Assembly (NCBI GenBank): GCA_024710825.1
Contig: JANJUA010000240.1
Location: 1 to 17,129 of the forward strand
Reading direction: 5' to 3'
Origin: Solirubrobacteraceae bacterium
GTDB taxonomy: Bacteria; Actinomycetota; Thermoleophilia; Solirubrobacterales; Solirubrobacteraceae
DNA length: 17,129 nt
Part shown: positions 8,108-14,010 of the stretch, piece after piece
Layout of the letters: every line of letters begins with the position of its first letter
Position numbering within the stretch: position 1 is the stretch's first letter
The notes under the pieces: model-generated
Seen by the model: only the letters and a program-made list of their open reading frames with translations
Told to the model about the DNA's origin: nothing
Databases searched by the model: none
Made by a program: the position numbers and the translations under genes

Positions 8108-8133
8108 CCCCGGCCTAGACTGACGCGCAGCCC

Positions 8134-8832
8134 ATGGCCGAGCCGCTTCAGCCGATCACCCGGAGCCCGCTGTACGAGGTCGTCGCCCAGCGGCTGCAGG
8201 AGTTCATCGCCGGCCAGAGCCTGCGGCCGGGCGATCGCCTGCTCTCCGAGCGCGAGCTCGCCGAGCAGCTCGGCGTCAGCCGGACGTCGGTCAGGCAGGC
8301 GCTCACCGCGCTGCGCGTCAAGGGCATCGTCGACGTCCGCCACGGCGACGGCGTCTACCTGCGCCAAGCGCCGGCGGACCTGGTCCCGACGCTGGCCTCC
8401 GAGGTCGCCAACGCCGAGATCGACCATCCGATGATCTGGGAGGTCCGCGAGGGCGTCGAGGTCCAGGCCGTCCGCCTGGCCGCCCGCCGCCGCGAGCCCG
8501 AGCACCTCGACGCGATGCGCTCGGCGCTCGTGGCGATGGAGCGCTCGATCGCCGGCGGCGGCGACGGCGTCGACGGCGACCGCCTCTTCCACCGGGCGAT
8601 CGTCGACGCCACCGGCAACCGCTTCTTCGGCTTCCTGGTCGATCTCATCAGCGACGCGATGGATCGAACGTCGGAGGCGTCGCTGACGCTTCCCGGCCGG
8701 GCGCCGATATCGCTCCAGGCCCATCGCGAGATCCTCGCGGCGGTCGAGGAGGGCGACGAGGACGCCGCGGCCGCATCCATGCGACGGCACATCATGGTCT
8801 CGGCCGAGATGGTCGTCGGCCAGCAGCGCTGA
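8134..8832 (+). CDS. GntR-family (FadR/FCD) transcriptional regulator
   Basis: This 232-residue regulator has an N-terminal winged helix-turn-helix (residues about 11-78: SPLYEVVAQRLQEFI, GDRLLSERELAEQLGVSRTS, VRQALTALRVKGIV, VRHGDGVYL). A helical FCD effector domain follows. The FCD metal-ligand pattern is complete: Asp149 and His153 in DRLFH, His197 in QAHREI and His219 in MRRHI. Members usually bind a carboxylate ligand and repress neighbouring metabolic genes. The gene starts 26 bases after the ammonia-lyase stop, so the likeliest targets are glyA-ilvA and itself. A TAGACT (8116-8121) could be its own -10 box, but no fitting -35 is seen. No strong ribosome site precedes the ATG. The ligand is not predictable. 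Confidence 0.9.
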   Translation: MAEPLQPITRSPLYEVVAQRLQEFIAGQSLRPGDRLLSERELAEQLGVSRTSVRQALTALRVKGIVDVRHGDGVYLRQAPADLVPTLASEVANAEIDHPMIWEVREGVEVQAVRLAARRREPEHLDAMRSALVAMERSIAGGGDGVDGDRLFHRAIVDATGNRFFGFLVDLISDAMDRTSEASLTLPGRAPISLQAHREILAAVEEGDEDAAAASMRRHIMVSAEMVVGQQR

Positions 8833-8836
8833 AGGC

Positions 8837-8863
8837 TCAAAGAGCGGCGCGGGCGGCCGATCA
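8837..8863 (+). promoter_or_regulatory. Sigma-28-type promoter for fliS, predicted leaderless
   Basis: TCAA (8837-8840) and GCCGATCA (8856-8863) are 15 bases apart. The -10 box matches GCCGATAA at seven of eight positions. The expected start, six to seven bases after the -10 box, falls at or next to the GTG start codon of fliS at 8871. The box starts five bases after the end of the regulator gene. The -35 match is short, resting mainly on CAA. Confidence 0.6.
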
Positions 8864-8870
8864 CGAGGGT

Positions 8871-9257
8871 GTGAACCCCTACGCGAACCCCCGCGCCTAC
8901 CAGGAGCAGGCGATCCTCACCGCCACTCCCGGGCAGCTCGTGGTCCTCCTGTACGACGGGATCGTGCGGTTCCTGCGCCAGGCGGACGCGGCCATGGGGG
9001 AGCAGGCGATCGCCCACAGCCACGACCGGCTCAACCGCGCGGAGGCGATCATCGACGAGCTCCAGGCCACGCTGGACATGAGCCAGGGCTCGATCTCCGA
9101 GAACCTCGAGGGCATCTACGTCTTCTGGAAGCGGTGCATCTGGGAGATCCGGATCGAGCGCGACCGCGAGAAGCTCGAGCGTGTCATCGCGATGGTCGGC
9201 AGCCTGCGCGAGGCGTGGGCGCAGATCGCCCAGAGCGCGGAGGCCCCGGCGAGGTGA
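8871..9257 (+). CDS. fliS: Flagellin export chaperone FliS
   Basis: This 128-residue helical protein starts with the FliS signature NPYA, then AYQEQAILTATPGQL and VVLLYDGIVRFLRQA. Members typically read 'QxxxVLTASPxxLVLMLYDGAIxFL'. FliS binds the C-terminus of flagellin in the cytoplasm, prevents polymerisation and delivers it to the export gate. Length is typical. The GTG at 8871 is chosen because NPYA is the usual N-terminus. GAGGG lies directly against the GTG, too close to serve as a ribosome site, which agrees with leaderless translation. The following chaperone-like gene begins three bases after the stop. fliS is separated from fliD by the glyA-ilvA-gntR block. Confidence 0.95.
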   Translation: MNPYANPRAYQEQAILTATPGQLVVLLYDGIVRFLRQADAAMGEQAIAHSHDRLNRAEAIIDELQATLDMSQGSISENLEGIYVFWKRCIWEIRIERDREKLERVIAMVGSLREAWAQIAQSAEAPAR

Positions 9258-9260
9258 CCC

Positions 9261-9578
9261 TTGCAGGCCGCTGAGACGCTGGTCGCCCTCGCCGAGCTGG
9301 AGCGCCAGCTCGTTCACGAGGGACGCCTGGACGAGCTGGAGGCCCTCCACCAGCGTCGGGCCGCGGCGATGGCGCGGCTGCCCGACGAGCTGTCGGACGA
9401 GGCGCGCGCCGCTCTCACCCACGCGCTCGCCGTCCAGCGGCAGGTCAGCGACGCGCTGCGCGAAGCGCTCGCCGGCACGCGCGCCGAGCTGGGCCAGGTC
9501 GTCCACGGGCGGACCGCGGCTCGGGGCTATGCGCCCGCGGGCCTGGACCCGCGACGGACGCTCGACCGCGTCGTCTGA
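9261..9578 (+). CDS. Small helical flagellar chaperone, FlgN/FliT-like
   Basis: This 105-residue, almost wholly helical protein has heptad-like charged and leucine patterning (LVALAELERQLVHEGRLDEL, then ALHQRRAAAMARLP). No enzymatic motif is seen. Size, helical content and position directly after fliS match FliT or FlgN, chaperones for FliD and for the hook-associated proteins FlgK and FlgL. The sequence alone does not decide between them, and it could be a general FliT-like protein. The TTG at 9261 is taken as the start because GAGGTGA, overlapping the fliS stop, provides a ribosome site. The three-base gap suggests coupling to fliS. Confidence 0.6.
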   Translation: MQAAETLVALAELERQLVHEGRLDELEALHQRRAAAMARLPDELSDEARAALTHALAVQRQVSDALREALAGTRAELGQVVHGRTAARGYAPAGLDPRRTLDRVV

Positions 9579-9605
9579 GCCGACCGGCCCGGTGGCTCGG
9601 CGCCG

Positions 9606-9629
9606 CGACGCGGCGTCGAGATCGACGCC
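9606..9629 (+). promoter_or_regulatory. Overlapping dyads abutting the flgB -35 box
   Basis: GGCGTCGA-GA-TCGACGCC (9612-9629) is a perfect inverted repeat with 8-base arms and ends one base before the TAAA box. It overlaps a second dyad, CGACGC-G-GCGTCG (9606-9618), so the middle arm can pair with either side. The 18-bp dyad is centred at about -42.5 from the predicted start, the position of a class II activator site. It could instead form an RNA hairpin on read-through from fliS; no T-tract follows. Confidence 0.5.
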
Positions 9630-9656
9630 TAAAGGTTCGCGGCGCCGGTCCGATGA
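9630..9656 (+). promoter_or_regulatory. Sigma-28-type promoter for the flgB operon
   Basis: TAAAGGTT (9630-9637), 11 bases, then TCCGATGA (9649-9656). The -35 box matches TAAAGTTT at seven of eight bases and is the best in the window; the -10 box matches at six of eight. The predicted start is near 9663, about 55 bases before the flgB ATG. It would drive flgB through at least fliK. Confidence 0.75.
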
Positions 9657-9663
9657 CCGGGAA

Positions 9664-9680
9664 GCCTCCACGGAGGAGGC
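9664..9680 (+). other. Stem-loop at the 5' end of the flgB operon mRNA
   Basis: GCCTCC (9664-9669) pairs with GGAGGC (9675-9680) across a five-base loop, right at the predicted transcript start. The 3' arm holds a ribosome-site-like GGAGG, but the flgB ATG is 37 bases away and no start codon lies at a suitable distance. It may stabilise the mRNA. Confidence 0.4.
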
Positions 9681-9717
9681 GCGACAGGTCCAGGGACGGG
9701 CCGCAGACCGATCTTCC

Positions 9718-10086
9718 ATGGCTCTCTTCGACCCGACCCAGAACCTCCTCGAGGGCGCGATGCGCGGCGCGGCGGCCCGGCAGTCCGCCCTCGCCCAGAA
9801 CCTCGCCAACGCGAACACCCCCGGCTATCGGCGGGTGGACGTCGACTTCCACAGCGTGCTGCGCCGGGCGGCCGAGGAGCGCACCGTCGAGGCCGCGGAC
9901 GCGGCCGCGCACGCGACCTTCGCACCCGCGGTCGACGGCGCGGCGACGATGCGGCTCGACGGCGGCACCGTGGACCTCGACGTCGAGGCGGCCAACCTCT
10001 CCCAGAACGGCCTCGAGTACCAGGCGCTGGTCTCGGTGGCGCGCGGGCGCATCGCGATCCTCGAGTCCGCGATCGGGGTGCGCTGA
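9718..10086 (+). CDS. flgB: Flagellar proximal rod protein FlgB
   Basis: This 122-residue protein begins MALFDPTQNLLEGAMRG, close to the usual FlgB start, followed by the rod/hook family motif QNLANANTPGYRRVDVDFHS. The C-terminus has the matching helix (NLSQNGLEYQALVSVARGRI) that packs against the N-terminal helix. FlgB forms the first layer of the rod on the MS ring/FliE and is exported without a cleaved signal. The length is slightly short for the family. The ATG was chosen on the family N-terminus, since no strong ribosome site is visible just upstream. The TGA stop shares its A with the flgC ATG. Confidence 0.95.
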   Translation: MALFDPTQNLLEGAMRGAAARQSALAQNLANANTPGYRRVDVDFHSVLRRAAEERTVEAADAAAHATFAPAVDGAATMRLDGGTVDLDVEAANLSQNGLEYQALVSVARGRIAILESAIGVR

Positions 10087-10523
10087 TGGGCCTCTTCGAC
10101 GCGCTGGGCATCTCGGCCAGCGGCCTCTCCGCCGAGCGGCTGCGCATGGACGTCACGGCCGAGAACCTGGCCAACGCGCAGTCCACCCGCGGGACGGACG
10201 GCGAGCCGTACCGCCGCAAGGAGGTCGTCCTCCAGGCGACCGGCACGGAGGGGGCGTTCCGCAACGTGCTCGACGGCGCGATGGGCAATGCGGGCAAGGG
10301 CGTGCAGGTCGCGGCGATCGTCGAGGACGAGAACCCCGGGCGCCGGGTCTACGACCCCGGCCACCCCGACGCCGACGCCGCCGGCTACGTGACCATGCCG
10401 AACGTCGACGCGGTGACGGAGATGGTCGACCTCATCGGCGCCTCGCGCGCCTACGAGGCGAACGTCACGGCGATGCAGACCGCCAAGGCGATGTTCACCA
10501 AGACGCTGGAGCTGCTGCGTTGA
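10086..10523 (+). CDS. flgC: Flagellar proximal rod protein FlgC
   Basis: This 145-residue rod protein begins GLFDALGISASGLSAERLRM and has the hallmark DVTAENLANAQSTRG. YVTMPNVDAVTEMVDLIGAS and AYEANVTAMQTAKAM near the end form the C-terminal helix shared by FlgC/FlgG/FlgE-type proteins. It assembles on FlgB in the proximal rod after type III export. The start overlaps the flgB stop (TGATG), so translation is probably coupled. Length is normal. Confidence 0.96.
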   Translation: MGLFDALGISASGLSAERLRMDVTAENLANAQSTRGTDGEPYRRKEVVLQATGTEGAFRNVLDGAMGNAGKGVQVAAIVEDENPGRRVYDPGHPDADAAGYVTMPNVDAVTEMVDLIGASRAYEANVTAMQTAKAMFTKTLELLR

Positions 10524-10867
10524 GCCCCGTCCCGATCGACCCGTCGATGGCGGCGGTGGGCCCCGAGTGGGGGCTGCCCGGCATAGACGGCACCACCGCC
10601 GAGGGGGAGCTCTCCGGCGGGGTCGAAGGCGCGGAGGCCTCCGGCTCAGGCGGCTTCGGCGCGATGCTCGCCGAGCAGCTCCAGAGCCTGTCGAGCCTGC
10701 AGGCGGAGGCCTCCGAGGCCTCCACCGCGCTCGCCACCGGCCGGGCGGCCGACCCGACCTCCGTCGTGATGGCCATCGAGCGCGCGCAGCTGTCGATGCA
10801 GCTCGCCGCGCAGGTCCGCACCAAGGCCACCGACGCGATCAACGACATCTTCCACACCACGGTCTAG
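10520..10867 (+). CDS. fliE: Flagellar hook-basal body protein FliE
   Basis: This 115-residue protein has a non-conserved Gly/Glu/Ser-rich N-terminus and a conserved C-terminal half: GFGAMLAEQLQSLSSLQAEA, then DPTSVVMAIERAQLSMQLAA and QVRTKATDAINDIFHTTV. FliE family members end in VxxAxxxAxLxLQxxxxVRxKxxxAYxEI. FliE joins the MS ring to the proximal rod. The TTG at 10520 overlaps the flgC TGA (TTGA) with a GGAG eight bases upstream, so it is preferred. A later ATG at 10547-10549 would remove nine residues and is possible. Confidence 0.92.
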   Translation: MSPVPIDPSMAAVGPEWGLPGIDGTTAEGELSGGVEGAEASGSGGFGAMLAEQLQSLSSLQAEASEASTALATGRAADPTSVVMAIERAQLSMQLAAQVRTKATDAINDIFHTTV

Positions 10868-10873
10868 GCCCGG

Positions 10874-12376
10874 ATGAAGCTCCTCCAGTCGATGTCGATG
10901 CGCCAGCGCGTCGTCCTGGGCGGCGCCGCGCTCGGTGTCCTGGTCGTCGCGTTCCTGCTGTTCAGCATCGCCTCCAAGCCGAGCTACACGCTCGTCTCCA
11001 GCGGGTTGGACCCGGCGCAGACCGGCCGCATGACCACCGCGCTGGACGAGCGGGGCATCGCGTACGAGATTCGCAACAACGGCACCGCGCTGGCGGTCGA
11101 GAAGTCGCAGACGGCGACGGCGCAGATCGCGCTCTCCGAGGCCGGCCTCGGTGGCGCGAACGGGGGCGGGGGCGAGCCGTGGAAGCAGTTCGACGAGCAG
11201 AAGCTGGGCTCCTCGAGCTTCCAGCAGCAGGTCGCCTACCAGCGCGCCCTGGAGGCCCAGATCGCCCAGACCATCGGCGGCGTGCAGGGCGTCAACGGCG
11301 CGCAGGTCCAGCTCACGCTGCCCGAGGACCAGCTGTTCGCCGACGAGGCCAAGCCCGCGACGGCCGCCGTGCTGCTGAGCGGCGACAGCGGCTCGCTGGA
11401 GTCCGCCTCCGTGAAGGGCATCGCCAACCTCGTCGCGTCGTCGGTCGAGGGGCTGAAGACCGAGAACGTCACGATCGCCGACGGCGCCGGCCGCATGCTC
11501 TGGCCCGCCGGCGAGAACGGCGGCGCGGGCTCGATCTCCAAGGCCGCCGCGGAGGCGCGCTATGCCTCGCAGCTCGAGACGTCGCTCAACGCGCTGCTGC
11601 TCCGCACCCTCGGCCCGGACAAGGGCCAGGTGCGCGTCAACGCCCAGCTCAACGTCGACGACACCTCGATCGAGGAGCTGCGCTACGAGCGCGGCGTCCC
11701 GCTGGAGCGGTCCACCGAGACCGAGCAGCTCGAGGGCGGAGCCGCCGCCGCCGGAGCCGCCGCGGGCACGACGGCGAACGTCCCGGGCTACGCCGAGGGC
11801 GAGGGCGCCGGCGCGGGCGGCGACTCCAACTACGAGTCGGAGAAGCAGACGACCAAGATGGCCGTCGGGAAGACGATCCGGCGGACGAAGGTCGCCCCCG
11901 GCGAGGTGGAGCGCCTCGACGTCGCCCTGGTCGTCGACGACTCCGTCGAGGCCGCCGACGTCGCCGCGCTCCGCGGGGCCGTCCGCAGCGCCGCGGGCAT
12001 CCAGCCCGACCGCGGCGACACGTTCGCCGTCAGCCAGATCGCCTTCGCCGAGCCGGCGCAGGAGCCGACCTCGAGCCTCGTGCCGCCGGAGGGCGTCGTC
12101 GGCTACGCGAAGTACGCGCTGCTCGCGCTCGCCTCGCTGCTGTTCCTGTTCTTCGTCACCCGCCATCTGCGCCGCCGCGAGGACGAGGTGCTGGCGAACC
12201 CGACGTGGCTGCGCCAGCTCGACGCGCCGACGCCGATCAAGGATCTCGAGGCGGAGGAGCAGCTCTCGCTGACGGCGGGCGGCCAGCGCCGCCGCCCGAT
12301 CGACGAGGTCGTCCAGAAGGAGCCGGAGCGCGTCGCCACCGCCCTGCGCTCCTGGATGAACGAGGACAGGCAGTAG
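10874..12376 (+). CDS. fliF: Flagellar MS-ring protein FliF
   Basis: This 500-residue membrane protein has a first membrane segment at about residues 13-33 (VVLGGAALGVLVVAFLLFSI). The periplasmic ring-building domains follow, including the motifs SYTLVSSGLDPAQTGRMTTA and QVAYQRALEAQIAQTIGGVQ. A flexible Gly/Ala/Glu-rich stretch lies near residues 292-320. The second membrane segment is at about 412-431 (AKYALLALASLLFLFFVTRH). The cytoplasmic tail ends in EPERVATALRSWMNED, the conserved FliG-binding helix. FliF forms the MS ring, the base of the motor and the housing of the export gate. It begins six bases after fliE. Length is slightly below many FliF proteins but complete. Confidence 0.96.
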   Translation: MKLLQSMSMRQRVVLGGAALGVLVVAFLLFSIASKPSYTLVSSGLDPAQTGRMTTALDERGIAYEIRNNGTALAVEKSQTATAQIALSEAGLGGANGGGGEPWKQFDEQKLGSSSFQQQVAYQRALEAQIAQTIGGVQGVNGAQVQLTLPEDQLFADEAKPATAAVLLSGDSGSLESASVKGIANLVASSVEGLKTENVTIADGAGRMLWPAGENGGAGSISKAAAEARYASQLETSLNALLLRTLGPDKGQVRVNAQLNVDDTSIEELRYERGVPLERSTETEQLEGGAAAAGAAAGTTANVPGYAEGEGAGAGGDSNYESEKQTTKMAVGKTIRRTKVAPGEVERLDVALVVDDSVEAADVAALRGAVRSAAGIQPDRGDTFAVSQIAFAEPAQEPTSSLVPPEGVVGYAKYALLALASLLFLFFVTRHLRRREDEVLANPTWLRQLDAPTPIKDLEAEEQLSLTAGGQRRRPIDEVVQKEPERVATALRSWMNEDRQ

Positions 12377-13392
12377 TGGCAACCGACCTCGTCACGCTCG
12401 CCGGCATGCGCAAGGCGGCCGTGCTGCTGGTGGCCCTGGGGCCGGAGCTCGCGGCCGGCGTGCTGCATCACATGGACGACGAGGAGGTCGAGGCGCTCTC
12501 GGCCGAGATGGTCGAGATCCGCCAGGTCCCGGCCGAGACGACGCGCGAGATCATCGCCGAGCTGGCCGAGTACGTCACGTCTCCGGACCAGGCGGCGATG
12601 GGCGGGGTCGACTACACCTACGACGTTCTCGAGAAGCGCTTCGGCCGGGCCCGGGCGCAGGAGATCGTCGACGCCCTCACCGGCAAGATGTCCCACAAGC
12701 CGTTCGACTTCCTGCGCCGTACGCCGCCCGAGCAGGTGGCCGCCTTCCTCCAGGAGGAGGCGCCGCAGACGATCGCGATCGTCGTGGCGAGCCTGCCGAA
12801 CACGATGGGCGCCAAGGTGCTGGCGGAGATCCCGCGCGAGCTCCAGGGCGAGGTCTCGCTGCGCATCGCGACGATGTCGGAGACCAACCCACTGGTCGTC
12901 CGCGACCTGGAGACCGCGCTCAAGGAGAAGCTGTCGGCGATCCTCGACCAGGAGCTGACCGCCTCCGGCGGCGTCCAGGCGCTCGCGGAGATCCTCAACC
13001 AGGCGGGCCGCTCGACCGAGCGCCACGTCCTCCAGGCGATGGCCGAGACCGACAAGGTCCTCGCCGAGGAGGTCCGTCAGCGGATCTTCACCTTCGACGA
13101 CATCGTCACGCTGTCGGACCGCGACATCCAGATCCTGCTGCGCGACGTGGACCAGAAGGACCTGGCGGTCGCGCTGCGCGGCGTCGACCAGAAGGTGCAG
13201 GACAAGCTGCTGTCCAACCTGTCGTCCCGCGGCGCGGAGATGCTCCGGGAGGACATGGAGGTCATGCCGCCGCAGCGCAAGGCGGTCGTGGACGAGGCCC
13301 AGTCGAAGATCGTGCGCTCGGCGCGCGTGCTCGACGACGCGGGCACGATCACCATCCGCCAGGGCGACAGCGGCGAGGACGAGGTGGTGTGA
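12376..13392 (+). CDS. fliG: Flagellar motor switch protein FliG
   Basis: This 338-residue protein is the normal length for FliG. The N-terminal domain that binds FliF starts LAGMRKAAVLLVALGPELAA. The middle domain contains FLQEEAPQTIAIVVASLP (residues about 124-141), where the usual FliM-binding EHPQ motif reads EAPQ (128-131). A GG hinge (TASGGVQALAEILNQAG) leads to the C-terminal torque domain, which contains DRDIQILLRDVDQKDLAVAL and SSRGAEMLREDME with the charged residues that face the stator. The GTG start overlaps the fliF TAG stop (TAGTG). FliG converts stator work into rotation on the cytoplasmic face of the MS ring. Confidence 0.97.
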   Translation: MATDLVTLAGMRKAAVLLVALGPELAAGVLHHMDDEEVEALSAEMVEIRQVPAETTREIIAELAEYVTSPDQAAMGGVDYTYDVLEKRFGRARAQEIVDALTGKMSHKPFDFLRRTPPEQVAAFLQEEAPQTIAIVVASLPNTMGAKVLAEIPRELQGEVSLRIATMSETNPLVVRDLETALKEKLSAILDQELTASGGVQALAEILNQAGRSTERHVLQAMAETDKVLAEEVRQRIFTFDDIVTLSDRDIQILLRDVDQKDLAVALRGVDQKVQDKLLSNLSSRGAEMLREDMEVMPPQRKAVVDEAQSKIVRSARVLDDAGTITIRQGDSGEDEVV

Positions 13393-13395
13393 GCG

Positions 13396-14010
13396 ATGTC
13401 CGCCTCGGACTTCTCCTACGCCACCCTCGAGCCTCCCGTCGACCACTCGGCGGCCATCGCTCGGCGCGAGCGCGAGGCGCGCGACATCGTGGCCGCCGCG
13501 CAGGCGCAGGCCGACGCGATCCGCGCCGCCGCCCACGAGGAGGGCCTGCAGCTCGGGCGCCAGGAGGCCTTCGCGGCGGCGGCGCCCGCGGCCGAGGCGC
13601 TGGCGGAGGCGGCCCGGCAGCTCACCGCCACCGGCGAGGATCTCGCCGAGCGCACCGAGGCCGCCGCCGTCGAGCTCGGGCTCCGGATCGCCGAGCAGGC
13701 GCTGAGCGCGGCGCTCGAGGCCCGGCCGGAGCATGTCGTCGACGTCGCCCGCGGCGCGCTGCGGCGGCTCGTCGAGCGCGAGCGCGTCCTGCTCCTCGTC
13801 CACCCCGCCGACCTCGAGCTCGTGCGCGACCACGTCGCGGAGCTCGTCGGCTCGCTCGGCGGCATCGAGCACTGCGAGGTGCAGGCCGAGCGCCGCGTGC
13901 CGCGCGGCGGCGCGATCGTGCGCACCGAGGAGGGTGAGGTGGACGCCACGCTGCAGACGAAGCTCACGCGCGCGCGAGAGGTGCTCCTGCATGAGCTCGC
14001 CGGCGGCTGA
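13396..14010 (+). CDS. fliH: Flagellar export ATPase regulator FliH
   Basis: This 204-residue protein has a long Ala/Glu/Arg-rich coiled-coil N-terminal half (REREARDIVAAAQAQADAIR and onward). The C-terminal FliH/HrpE-like domain includes ELGLRIAEQALSAALEARPE, RVLLLVHPADLELV and RRVPRGGAIVRTEEGEVDAT. The last block is the best conserved part of the family (GGCxVETxxGxIDA). FliH dimers hold FliI at the C-ring and control its ATPase activity. The gene starts three bases after fliG and overlaps fliI by 20 bases. The family is diverged in sequence, but order and the C-terminal motif make the call firm. Confidence 0.9.
   Translation: MSASDFSYATLEPPVDHSAAIARREREARDIVAAAQAQADAIRAAAHEEGLQLGRQEAFAAAAPAAEALAEAARQLTATGEDLAERTEAAAVELGLRIAEQALSAALEARPEHVVDVARGALRRLVERERVLLLVHPADLELVRDHVAELVGSLGGIEHCEVQAERRVPRGGAIVRTEEGEVDATLQTKLTRAREVLLHELAGG

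Noticed and set aside
8093..8121. Separate promoter for the GntR regulator
   Set aside because: TAGACT (8116-8121) is a fair -10 box, but the base run 17 upstream does not resemble a -35 box. Cotranscription with glyA-ilvA is simpler.
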